Notes under the pieces: model-generated
Seen by the model: the letters and a program-made list of their open reading frames with translations, nothing else
Databases searched by the model: none
What the model was told of the DNA's origin: nothing
Part shown: positions 1-8,672 of the stretch, piece after piece
How the letters are laid out: every line of letters begins with the position of its first letter
Position numbering within the stretch: the stretch's first letter is position 1
Translations under genes and position numbers: made by a program
Assembly (NCBI GenBank): GCA_029747585.1
Contig: JAPEVF010001134.1
Location: 1 to 13,435, forward strand
From: Pleurotus djamor
Taxonomy: Eukaryota; Basidiomycota; Agaricomycetes; Agaricales; Pleurotaceae
Direction of reading: 5' to 3'
Length of the DNA: 13,435 nucleotides

Positions 1-273
1 TAGGTGTTCGGGTGGCTCATGCTGAGGTTGAACACGAGATTGACGGATAGGTGGGGAGAAGGTCGCGTCTGGCTTCAGCGGTTGTGGTTGTCGATACGAA
101 GGCGCAGGGTACGACGCTCTGGGAGTTGGGTGGTCGTCTTGCCCAGATGATAGCTGTCCCCGTAATGCCTGGTGGTTGGGGTGGTGAGCGTAGATATCCA
201 ATGTTCCTGCATTGATATGACGTTCGGACGGTAGGAGTTTCATCGCGTCAGCGTTGTAAAAACCGAAGGGCAT
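1..273 (-). CDS. Hypothetical Pro/Gln-rich protein, N-terminal part (runs off left edge)
   Basis: On the minus strand an ATG at 273-271 opens a frame that stays open for all 91 codons to the edge of the window. The start has A at -3 (context GACAAAATGCC) and sits just after a long pyrimidine-rich tract, as is usual for fungal starts. The product begins MPFGFYNADAMKLLPSERH and becomes rich in Pro, Gln, His, Arg and Ser, with repeated PxP and QP dipeptides. It looks like a disordered N-terminal region, with no signal peptide or membrane segment. A second in-frame ATG at 243-241 is a possible alternative start. I do not recognise the protein, and its main domain probably lies beyond the window. 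That it is a gene is inferred from the open frame, start context and upstream tract. Confidence 0.65.
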   Translation of the reverse strand, partial: MPFGFYNADAMKLLPSERHINAGTLDIYAHHPNHQALRGQLSSGQDDHPTPRASYPAPSYRQPQPLKPDATFSPPIRQSRVQPQHEPPEHL

Positions 274-400
274 TTTGTCGCGATGTGGTGTGGTGTGGTG
301 GGGGTAGAAGAGGGTAAAAGGATGAGTGAAGGTAGAGGAGGATGTTGCGCAATGTGTGGATGAGGATGGTAGGAGGAAGAGAAAGAGTTGAGAGAACGAC
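274..400 (-). promoter_or_regulatory. Pyrimidine-rich leader/core promoter of the left-edge gene
   Basis: Read on the minus strand, this stretch is mostly C and T with short CA-rich runs, ending in a CACCACACC-type repeat just before the ATG at 273. CT-rich tracts directly upstream of the start are common in core promoters and 5' leaders of basidiomycete genes. No clear TATA box was identified. Confidence 0.4.
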
Positions 401-592
401 GTCGTAATAGAGTGGAACTGAAAAGGCCAAAGGTCCTGTCAAATCCCGTGACACGCGCGTGTGTCAATGTTCAATGGGTGAGGAGCCCTTTTCTGGTCGT
501 GACAATGGGATGCCAAATCGGGCCGTGGTTCACAGCTCTGTGCCACTCGAGGACAAAGCAGCGGGGTATGTGCAAAAGACTCCGAAAAAGGG

Positions 593-1330
593 TCACTGTC
601 TCCGGGCAATCGGATGGTCCAGTACACCAAAACCATGCCAATAGCCGCCAACAGCTATGTTCTCTGTGTGCACCCAGGCAGAGAGGGCGCTACTCACACC
701 CTCTACCTTGTTGAACCGGGCACCCACGGTGGCCATAGCCCAGTGACTGGCATTCTGTCAGTAAGTACGATGAGTGTTGAACCGTAGGCGAACGTTTGTA
801 ACTCACATACGTTAAAGGTTCAAGTTTCGACTTGGATAATCGAAGTCTTCGTATTAGGTTGTCAACCGCCCAGGTCCGACGGCGCGCAGTACCCAGAATC
901 CTTTCGAATTGACTATGGTGGGGGCGCTTCACCAAGTTTAGTTCACTTGGTTTGTTTTCATAAGCCTCTCCCAAATTTCTGGGGACAGAGTTCTCTATTC
1001 GCAGCGGTTGGATGACGACCAAATCAGCAAGGGAGAGTCGGGGTAATGGACGAGAAACCAACCAGGCAAACGTTGCTCGTCCCCCCATCTATGAGCTTTC
1101 CGCGGCCTCTCTTCAGTTGCTGCAAGCGTGACAATTCATCTTCATCCGTATGCGTAGAATCATCTTCGCTACTCTCGCTGGAGGGGAGATCACAATTGGT
1201 CGATACCGAGTTCACATCCTGAAATCTTCAGGGACTTGAATTCGTTGGCGGTATCGGCCCTGATCACCAACATCCATCCTGTGTCTTTCAGACGATGGGT
1301 CCAGGTTTCAGCTTCGCACTGGTCATCGGC
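593..1330 (-). CDS. Hypothetical protein, split gene (at least 3-4 exons)
   Basis: Candidate exons read on the minus strand are 1330-1268, 1218-1059, 994-807 and 754-593 (stop TGA at 595-593). The proposed introns are 1267-1219 (49 nt), 1058-995 (64 nt) and 806-755 (52 nt, GTGAGT to TGACAG), and reading phase is kept across all three. The second exon encodes an acidic Ser/Glu/Asp stretch (SSESSEDDS, TDEDELS) followed by the basic LKRGRGK. The third is rich in Arg and Lys (GTARRRTWAVDNLIRRL). The last encodes HWAMATVGARFNKVEG and AVGGYWHGFG. No membrane segment is evident and I do not recognise the family. The first exon has no ATG in frame, so the true start is unknown. The first intron is the weakest, because the unspliced frame there also stays open for some distance (TWTHRLKDTGWMLVIRAD). 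Confidence 0.38.
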
Positions 1331-1335
1331 GGGTC

Positions 1336-1732
1336 ATTTCGTCGAGCATTCTACACAAATGGTGAGCTGAATATTTCGCTCTAGGTGACCTACGAACTTA
1401 CTGAGTCACTGCGCAGCCCACAGGCAGCTGCCTGAGTCGACCTTTCTTAAACCTGAGTCCACTCCAAGGCCAGAAAGCCGGGAATCTAGCGAAAACGCAG
1501 CTCTGATCCCACCAAAAATCAATTTGGTGAACTTATCAACTAGTTAAACGATACTGACTAGCATGTTTTCAGCGCAGAAAACAATACGATGCCGCTCTTC
1601 CGGGAAGAACCGGCTCGTCTTGTGTCATCATCGAAAGGCCAGCAGAGGATGAGCTACCAATGCAGAGTTCAGCTATCGATTAACGAAGCCCACCATCCGA
1701 AGCGAAGTGCTCACCCTTGTGTCAAGCATCCG
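1336..1732. other. Stretch with no supportable gene
   Basis: Between the split hypothetical gene and the 3' end of the DUF6533-like gene I see no frame with good splice signals, no RNA gene and no repeat. A plus-strand frame from 1589 lies mostly antisense to the end of the DUF6533-like gene and has no supporting feature. Confidence 0.4.
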
Positions 1733-3712
1733 TTAGGATGTGTCACCGATGGGTCGATGAAATTGATTCAGAGGTGGGCGCTTGACACCGACGCCAGTTT
1801 GCCTGAGCGCTTGGGAGTCTTCTTTCCATCCTACCCCTTTGCTCCTCATCGATGTATCCCTCGTTAGCGTTCGGGACTCTCCAAAATCGCAAAATCCTCT
1901 CGACCCCTGCAATTTCTGCCATTGTGCCCCATCTTCGAAGGATTTTCGCACTAGATTGCGCGCCCTAGTTGAAAGGTTTGTTTCGATGGCCTTTTGATAA
2001 TACTGGGGTCCTGATGAGCTACTGTGTTTCGTTTGGTAGTCCAATGTTATGATCCTGAATATCCTCGATGTGCGAATGGTATGGCTGTATTTATTGATAA
2101 CTCTATTCTCCGATTCGTGGGACTGCCTCTTGAGGTTGATGAGAATCCGTGTACCGGCTACAGATATGACGGGCACCCCGAAGCAGTAGAAGAAATTGGT
2201 TTGAACTGGCTAAAGACGTGTCAGATAACGCAAGATATAAGTAGATGATCGTTGACCTGAAGTTTCACCCAAGTCGCCGCGAGGATTAGGTATACAAGGA
2301 GTATCCTATTTCAAACGGCGGCGAGGATGATGAGGGTACGAAGAGGTAAGGGAGAAACGAGGGTTACGTACACCAAAAAGTGAAGAACCGAGTCCCTCAT
2401 GATGGTGCGCATTAGTTCAACGCTTCTAAAGCGTGTACCGCGAGAGCTTGACGAGAGCGTCGAATGTGAGTAACCGTTGGTAAGATGACCAGAATCATAG
2501 CGGCAGTGTCCACCGCGAGCGATGGAAGCCTAGAACAGTCCGAGTAAGCCGACGAGTGGTCTCCTTGGATCAGGATGTGTGTATGGGTGGATGTGCGTAT
2601 CTTACATCGAGAAAAATATCCCGCGAGGCTGGGACTCGCTGAACCAAGCGAATTCCCCAGGGTTCCGCGGAACGGCCACACGGTGATTCTCATAAGTAAA
2701 GTGAAGGAAAATATAAATTTGGCTGGCGAGATTCCCAGCGAGGAGGAAAGTTAGGAAGGCTGCGATGCGTTTGTCTCGGCAATAAACGGCGTGAACGCGA
2801 CAGGCTAGGATTAGCTGGACGCAGAAGAGGACAGATACACCTGTTGGGGTTGAACGCGGTGAAGGTTGAACGTTGAACATTCAGACTTGAGAGTGAGAGA
2901 AAGAACGGGATACGGACCTGACGCCTGCGTGATGTGTCCGCTCCATGCTTGACCTAGATGAGAAGCGTGTCAATTCCGTTAATTGTGCGGTGAAAATTCA
3001 ACGCGGAAACACATACAACTAAATTCGAATCATTTCAAGGGTTAGATCAACGTGGGTGTAAGCGGTGACACTTACAACTAGAACAACCAGGGATGAGCAT
3101 TGAGCGGCAGTTTCATAATTACTTCCAAGAAAGTATGTAGACGTACCTTGTCCGATGTAGAGTATACGGGAAAAATGCGACTAGATGAGATAGATATACT
3201 TATCAGCTCCACGCAGACGGATATTGAATTGAGGAGGGTAACTGTAGTACCTACGACATTGAATATCATCCAGAACATGGTTTGATATCGATTCTACGGT
3301 GTCTCAGCGTTCAAACTCGAAGATTGAGATAAGAGGATAAATGGAAAGGGGACGTACAACATGGAAAAGGATCCGAGCCAGCGTCCATTCCCCGGACTGC
3401 AACGAAATGGTGTTTGGATGGGAAGAGTCTACACCTTCGCTCGGTGGCTTACCCAAAAGAACCGAGACTAAGTATGGGTGATGGTCAAGGAACAAATGCG
3501 AAGGGCAATAGCGAAGGAAACAGTACCTCATTGGGTAGCGTGAAAAAGTAGTCCCATACAAAGAATGCAAAAGAAGAGGCTAGGGGATGGGGTAAAGGTG
3601 AGATGACGCCGTGGTTCGCAGCGAAGGCGCACGAACCTTGAGCATATTGAACAAGAGCGTAGTCCCTAGCCGCAGCGGCGAGTACATCCTTCGAAGCTTG
3701 GTCCACTTTCAA
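1733..3712 (-). CDS. DUF6533-like seven-transmembrane protein, about ten exons, apparent frameshift
   Basis: An integral membrane protein of the basidiomycete DUF6533 type, a large family of unknown function with receptor-like topology. Exons read down the minus strand: about 3712-3637, 3579-3527, 3467-3453 (15 nt), 3396-3358, 3293 to about 3200, 2953-2918, 2840-2606, 2529 to about 2430, then on to 2372, 2305-2257, and 2209-1733. Phases agree at nearly all junctions. Diagnostic pieces are VWDYFFTLPNE then SRFFW then SGEWTLARILFHV (the family's DY-LTLP-EV start and following W-L-R segment), NRYQTMFWMIFNVV, VQLILACRVHAVYCRDKR (the LR-YALYGR-like motif), LPSLAVDTAAMILVILP, LMRTIMRDSVLHFLV and VPVISVAGTRILINLKRQ. 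Three points are unresolved. No ATG is in frame with the first exon. The junction between the fifth and sixth exons needs an unusually long intron (about 245 nt). A frame change near 2426-2438 is not explained by any GT-AG pair, so the gene may be broken or contain a sequencing error. Confidence 0.72.
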
Positions 3713-3719
3713 GGTGAGT

Positions 3720-4630
3720 TGGCGAAGGTTCTTGGGATGTTTGCATTTTATCAGAAACGGCGATAGGCTGAGAGCTTCCGATCATCAGAAACATACAGCA
3801 AAAGTGATGAACCGTGGAAGATTGAAATCATCTCAACTTCGCGAAGTTGAGGTGGGCATCTGTCATTGCATCGAAGCCGTTAGTATCCCAAACATTCGAA
3901 CAGATGGACAACTGCAAGGTGGAGCAAAGGTGGAGATGCCGGTGCGCAAACGGCACATTCCTCAGGGGACAACATGATGGAGAGGCTGGTCTCCGATGGA
4001 AAGTGGAGAGGCAATGATTGCGGAGATGAACTCGTGATTGACACAACAACATTATAATAGAGTGGCCGTCTTCGCACGAAGACCACGAAACAGCCTCTCC
4101 ATGATGGTAGTAGACAGCCAATGGTGATGCATGAGATGGCTGATGCGAATTCCGCTCGAAGGAGTATAAAAAAGGACAACACCGCAGCAGAGAAAAGTCG
4201 CTAAAGAGTCCAAGCATACTTGGAGCTTGAAGACCACAATTAGCATCTGGGTATGAGTGCATGAGACTCAGCTTTGTTGGGAGCGAACGGCAGCGAAGTA
4301 TACTGTATGCCCACCAATACGCCGGTTCCCAATCTATTCTCCGAGTCGTGGAGCGTTCCCTTGTTTTCCCGGTAGTTATTTTCCTGATGAGTTGAACATC
4401 GTTTCTGATGGGAAGGAATTCGAGCAGTGTGCACTGTGGTGAAAACGGGCGAAAACGGGCAAGCCGCAAGCGTGAGGTTGTACTTCTTCCTGTCACTCGT
4501 CAGGCGGTGTACCGGTCAAGCATCGATCCCAGGTAAGTACCTCTGGGGAAACAAGCAAGATTTGGTAAGCGTGAGGAGAGTCAGAAGAGACACCACACAT
4601 TTGTTTCCGTCCAAGTTGTTCATGTTCGCG
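3720..4630. other. Stretch with no supportable gene
   Basis: The longest frame here (minus, 4496-3828, 222 codons) begins at GTG, is Ser/Arg/Cys/His-rich, shows no domain and overlaps two other open minus-strand frames. One of these, ending near 4052, is hydrophobic (CLDSLATFLCCGVVLFY) but has no convincing splice partners. This is probably the upstream region of the DUF6533-like gene plus non-coding DNA. A short perfect hairpin (GTCTTCG-CA-CGAAGAC) lies near 4068-4083. Confidence 0.35.
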
Positions 4631-4636
4631 TGTGGT

Positions 4637-4852
4637 CTAGACCGTGACGTCATACTCCCGATCCGGGATAAATTCCGATTGGTCGATCCCATTGGCCCGC
4701 TGTGCTTTTTGAATTTTCCCACTGACGCGCTCGCTTTCTTGCTCATCGCCGTCACCAACGCCAAAGCACCTTTGGCAATGTAACTGCAAACCGATCTCTC
4801 CCAAATCCTCAATAGACGAATTCAACCGTGTTTGTACCTCAGACTCTGACAT
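4637..4852 (-). CDS. Small hypothetical protein with C-x2-C, possibly spliced
   Basis: The minus-strand ATG at 4852-4850 gives a 71-residue acidic product containing HCQRCFGVGDGDEQESERVS and ending SEFIPDREYDVTV. A 54-nt segment starting after codon 5 begins GTACAA and ends TTTGCAG. It would make a good intron and keeps the frame, leaving about 53 residues beginning MSESELHCQRCFG. The Cys-x2-Cys-Phe-Gly motif faintly recalls the zinc-binding stretch of KDZ (Kyakuja-Dileera-Zisupton) transposases, but none of their other motifs is present, so I do not make that call. A second minus-strand frame overlaps it (KKASASVGKFKKHSGP), so the coding frame is uncertain. Confidence 0.28.
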   Translation of the reverse strand: MSESEVQTRLNSSIEDLGEIGLQLHCQRCFGVGDGDEQESERVSGKIQKAQRANGIDQSEFIPDREYDVTV

Positions 4853-4859
4853 TGGGGGC

Positions 4860-5180
4860 TCATTTCGAGCTTATGGAGCTTCTTGAAGGAGGTCTGCCCT
4901 GTAACGAGCTTGTTCTATGGTGATTTTCTCAATGAATCTTGACTCTGGTATTTTTCTAACGGAACCACGTTCAACGTCAAGACCTCGCAATTTGACCACA
5001 AGAAAGCTTCAAGATCGAGCTCTTAAAAATGTCCCCTTCGACGCTGCAGTCTGGCTGCCTCTCGGGTAGGAGCGGGGACATTGCCCAAGTCATTACCTAT
5101 CTGTGGCTAATCGCTGAGCTTGTTTCTCTCACCTCCTTTACGCCATGAACTAAGAAGTGCTCTTAAGGATGCACGTCTCA
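4860..5180. other. Intergenic, nothing recognised
   Basis: No open frame with splice support, RNA gene or repeat was seen between the small minus-strand frame and the host gene that carries the insertion. Confidence 0.4.
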
Positions 5181-5412
5181 TGACTGAGCACCACTTCGCG
5201 TTCTTCAACCCGCCCCCGCCCACGGTCGCGTCTTTTCTCCGAATCTACTATTATGGTTCCATGGACCTCAACGGCCGTCTTGGTCTATCTACCAGCGGCT
5301 CATGGGGAAACGGAGAAGGACGACCCTACGAATTACAGCACCGACGCCACCATCCTTGACAACTTGAACGTGCTCTCACGATTGAGCAGGATGCGGCCAG
5401 GCCATGACAGCA

Positions 5413-5418
5413 GAGTGG
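5413..5418. repeat. Target-site duplication, left copy (GAGTGG)
   Basis: GAGTGG directly abuts the first base of the left inverted repeat and recurs directly after the last base of the right one. The duplication cannot be extended in either direction. Confidence 0.8.
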
Positions 5419-5645
5419 TATGACGTACTTTCGGTAGCAAAAATAAAACGCACCACTTACTTTTGTGCGCGCAACTTTTTCGCAACTTTTTCAGAGCGCG
5501 CAACTTTTCAAGTCGAAAAATGCGCAACACTTTTCTGAAAACTTCGTCGGAACAAGTATTCAGAGGTACGTTTTGTCCTTTGGGACACCGGGATCTGTGT
5601 CCCGGGGCTTGTGGGCGTGTGTGAGGACTTCGTTGTCATGATTTT
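5419..5645 (+). repeat. Left terminal inverted repeat (227 bp, identical arm)
   Basis: By direct comparison these bases equal the reverse complement of 6947-7173 without a mismatch. The arm contains four copies of a GCGCAAC-TTTT type motif near 5466-5535 and a hairpin at 5582-5603. Beyond 5645 the two sides remain alignable for about 74 bp (to 5719 against 6873) but with roughly a quarter of bases different. Confidence 0.9.
5582..5603. repeat. Subterminal hairpin in the inverted repeat
   Basis: GGGACAC (5582-5588) pairs with GTGTCCC (5597-5603) across an 8-base loop CGGGATCT. The same hairpin is present in the right arm. Confidence 0.7.
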
Positions 5646-5961
5646 TGCCTTCCCAAGGACCTCCTATCCCCCTCACCCATCATGTGACACAGACGCCGGT
5701 TGTTGGCGCCCGCTTTCGGATAAGGCCGACGCTGCCTGGACAACCAACTTGTATTCAAGAAACACGAGAGAAGACATGCCGCCTGCCACTGCAGCACTCT
5801 TACATGGCCTATCCGCGAATTGACCCGAACTAGGTGAGTGTACTTCCTACCCCATTGATGCATCTCGAAGTCCTGACCAATGGTTCTCATATTCTTGCCC
5901 ACATCCCGAATCCCTAGGACTGATCAATATCAAAGACGATGATTCCCCACCGCGGCATAAG

Positions 5962-6468
5962 TTGAACATCTCCTCAACCATTCAGACAGTCAACCACTCA
6001 CATCTTAAATCACCCAGTAAGTCATCCAAAACCGAACAACGGCGAACCAAATTCACCCATATCTCGCCAGCCTCTCAAAACTGCAAATCTCGATCGTCCA
6101 ACGAAAAACCCATTTGTATATCATGCATTGGAACTCTGGAGCTTGAAGACGTGAACGTAAGTTCATATCGCCCCCTTTGACAGTGCTTTGAAGTGTCCCG
6201 ACCCTTTCTTCATGTTTTCGCAGTTATTCCAATATATCTGAGTCCTTCCGTGGAGGGAGCCATGAACCCGAGGCCTGGAAATCCACCAACGTGTTCAAAC
6301 GTGATGATATTGGTTTCATATTGGATGTCTGTGAACGACTGGTAAGTTTCCCATATCAACTGAATGCACCGTTCAACCCCCATTGATGTTTGTCTGCAGA
6401 TCCACTCAGTCAGGACGGAAACGTCGATTCCACAACAAACGTTTAACGAGTCGGCTTTACATGTCTAG
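5962..6468 (+). CDS. Partial intron-containing gene inside the transposon
   Basis: The interior holds four plus-strand segments with GT...AG ends: 5834-5917, 6157-6223 (GTAAGT to TTCGCAG), 6342-6399 (GTAAGT to TCTGCAG) and 6479-6541 (GTATGT to GGCGCAG). The exons between them are partly coding-like. Exon 6224-6341 reads SFRGGSHEPEAWKSTNVFKR and DDIGFILDVCERL. It joins in phase to 6400-6468, reading IHSVRTETSIPQQTFNESAL and ending at TAG. The preceding exon (open from about 5962, Ser/Lys-rich, with CISC) does not join in a compatible phase, so the gene is broken or modelled wrongly there. I recognise no domain. A gene with spliceosomal introns inside an element without a transposase suggests capture of a host gene fragment. 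Confidence 0.4.
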
Positions 6469-6946
6469 CCCTTGAAAGGTATGTATCATGTCGTCCCTAT
6501 CCCCCATTTTGACGTCCTGACACATTGTTCTCATGGCGCAGTCGGACGGGTCACTGGGACTTCCCCGCGTCGGGCAGCCGACTGTCCGTCTGGTGACTGT
6601 CAACTGCGGCCACCCCCTAACGGACTTATGACCCCATAGGTACGGCTGGCCCTTGAACTCGACATCTTTTGTACCGTCATTCTATCCATATCCTTGATGC
6701 AAGATGGTTGCAAACAGGTTTCCAATCACTGAACGGTTGTAAATCTTGCTGTGGAGCGGGGAGCCTTCATTCCTCTTGTCGTTGGTCTCAACTGAATGAA
6801 ATTTCTCTTGATAATATGCTTGCTTAGTCTGCGTTAGTTCGCCAATACTTAGGGTACGTCCGAGTGACGGTGTTGAAAGTGGGCGCCAATGACAAGCGCC
6901 TGCGTCACATGATGTATGAGAGAGATAGGAGGCTTTTGGCAAGGCG

Positions 6947-7173
6947 AAAATCATGACAACGAAGTCCTCACACACGCCCACAAGCCCCGGGACACAGATC
7001 CCGGTGTCCCAAAGGACAAAACGTACCTCTGAATACTTGTTCCGACGAAGTTTTCAGAAAAGTGTTGCGCATTTTTCGACTTGAAAAGTTGCGCGCTCTG
7101 AAAAAGTTGCGAAAAAGTTGCGCGCACAAAAGTAAGTGGTGCGTTTTATTTTTGCTACCGAAAGTACGTCATA
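6947..7173 (-). repeat. Right terminal inverted repeat (227 bp, identical arm)
   Basis: This is the exact reverse complement of 5419-5645. The outermost bases are GTACGTCATA, followed at once by the duplicated GAGTGG. Confidence 0.9.
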
Positions 7174-7179
7174 GAGTGG
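7174..7179. repeat. Target-site duplication, right copy (GAGTGG)
   Basis: Second copy of the 6-bp direct repeat flanking the element. In the reconstructed host exon a single copy remains, inside the codons AGA GTG GAG. Confidence 0.8.
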
Positions 7180-7769
7180 AGGTGTCGACGCCTCAATTTC
7201 ATTCAATCATCGACTCATTTCGCCAGGAATCGACCCATCAGCCACCGTTGCCTTTTCGCCCTCCTTTTCGCCCGTTTTGGTATAGTGCTGGTGGATGCGG
7301 GATGTCAATGAGCGCTCAGCCTACGGAGGTCAATGAGGGAGAAGGTGCGGAGGTGGATGGTGAACACGATCATGAGGACGACGACGAACATTGGTACCTT
7401 ACCCGATGCGGTGAGTACAGCCTTCCCTATGGCTCCTTTCGTGTCATTGATGTTCTTTGCAGGCCCGCTCGCTCAATCGCCCCTTCCTGTTACTTTCGGT
7501 GCTTGAGGCGCAGGCGACCAACTTGAGAAGTCTCCCCACCGTCCTGCGACCACGCTCTGATGCTTTATCCCTTCCTTTGCGAACGTTCCTACGAGCGAGA
7601 CTGCAAGCCAACAGCGTCGCTCTCTTGTCTGGGAGTCGAACGCAGGTACCCCCTCCTTACTCTTTACACTGTCATGGCCTATCCCTTCTTTCGCCACAGC
7701 GCTCTCATCGAAGGACGTCCCACGCGCGAAACCCCACCTTGACGATGTCAAACCTCGAGCTTTAAGCGT

Positions 7770-8670
7770 CCAGCCCGCACGTCGATCTTCTCATCAAGTC
7801 GTTGGCTGTAATACGCACATCCGACCCTTAGCACTCCAGATGCTCCGGCTGCTTGAAGAGCCCGAGGTATTACCACAGCCGCCGCGAAAGACGTCCATTT
7901 CAATTTGTATCATATGATGTGACCGCGATGACGCGTGCAACGGAGCTCAGGCATCACGCGACGTCTCATATCATGCCTCTCGCTCGTGGCTGATCGACTA
8001 TGGTTCCTTCTACATCTCCCAACGTTATAGCTCTCTTGACCTACTAGCCATGACAGGCTGAGCGTCATTGACAGCGGATGGAAACGCGCTGGTGCGTTTA
8101 GAACGAGGTCCGTAACCAAGCAAACGATGAACAAACGAGACACAGGAGCAGGACTATTATACGATAGGAAGGGAGATAGGACACTACCAAGTCCATCCTT
8201 ACGATACCGAGCTTCTCATCCCACTTCGAAGCTTTGGTCGAGTTGCGACTGTGTCGCTGGCCAGGATGACAGACGATGAAGACCAGGCGGCCCGCAGACC
8301 TGAGACATCATCATACTCACGGTCATGCTCACGATCTCCTGCCTTCCTCTCGGGTGTTTAAACGTGCGTGTATTCTCCCAACTAGTTGCGCCATTGATCA
8401 TCGGTGACAGGTTGTCGGCAACGCGTACAAACCCGACCGTGTACACCCACCTATCGAATTCGACCGTTTGTGAGCCATTTCGAGGCTCAAGTACAATACC
8501 CACAGCCTCGTACCCATCCATACCTGACATGTACCATCCCTCCAGTCACCGCCCTATCGTTAGAGGGGAACTCGCGCAATCTGGAAATGCGACCCACGAA
8601 TTGTCTTCTTGGACACAGTGGGTATATCCTTCATCCCGTCACTCGTCCTCTATCTTCGGAGCTTAACGGC
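7770..8670. other. Stretch without a confident gene
   Basis: A minus-strand frame from about 8548 to 8337 looks coding-like (MSGMDGYEAVGIVLEPRNGS and FDRWVYTVGFVRVADNLSP). It could be a downstream exon of the gene starting at 8934, but I found no splice pair that links them in phase. Plus-strand frames at 8325-8666 and 8404-8958 overlap it and cannot be excluded. Nothing is seen in 7770-8210. Confidence 0.3.
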
Positions 8671-8672
8671 CT

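Larger units (their letters stand above)
5419..7173. mobile_element. Non-autonomous TIR DNA transposon, 1755 bp
   Basis: The element is bounded by long terminal inverted repeats starting TATGACGTACTTTCGG and by a 6-bp direct duplication of the target. It has no frame resembling a DDE/D transposase, so it is probably moved by a transposase encoded elsewhere. Long inverted repeats are typical of Mutator-like elements, but those usually give 8-11 bp duplications. A 6-bp duplication is reported for less common superfamilies such as IS3EU or Dada, so I leave the class open. The interior (5720-6872) carries intron-like segments and a partial gene, which may have been captured from the host. The identity of the arms and the intact duplication point to a fairly recent insertion. 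Confidence 0.85.
5253..7506 (+). pseudogene. Host gene interrupted by the transposon-like insertion
   Basis: Left of the insertion a plus-strand frame is open from about 5182 to 5418. Its first good ATG is at 5253 (A at -3) and it reads MVPWTSTAVLVYLPAAHG and DNLNVLSRLSRMRPGHDS. Right of the insertion a frame is open from the target duplication to 7410, reading VSTPQFHSIIDSFRQES and then an acidic stretch (EGEGAEVDGEHDHEDDDEHW). Removing 5419-7173 and one GAGTGG copy joins the two in the same frame (166 + 231 nt, phase 1). A 52-nt intron at 7411-7462 (GTGAGT to TTTGCAG) then fits the phase and leads to TGA at 7504-7506, giving 146 residues. No domain is recognised. An alternative 3' exon frame (about 7463-7765, Leu/Arg-rich) is also open, so the 3' end is uncertain. 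As it stands the gene is split by 1.75 kb of foreign DNA. Confidence 0.45.

Noticed and set aside
4068..4083. Short perfect hairpin GTCTTCG-CA-CGAAGAC
   Set aside because: A 7-bp stem is expected by chance in 13 kb, and nothing nearby gives it a role.
3828..4496. 222-codon minus-strand open frame, the longest uninterrupted frame in 3720-5180
   Set aside because: It starts at GTG, overlaps two other open frames, has no domain or splice support and a composition unlike the confident genes nearby.
5611..5823. Mirror-image frames beginning VGVCEDFVVMIFA in both transposon arms (also 6981-6682, minus)
   Set aside because: Both start at GTG within the identical arm, and their similarity is explained by the inverted repeat. 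There is no sign of a conserved protein.
7062..7410. Frame reading from the right transposon arm into host sequence, suggesting a fusion protein
   Set aside because: There is no ATG in the arm in this frame. The openness within the arm is shared by the mirror frame on the left, so no chimeric product can be supported.
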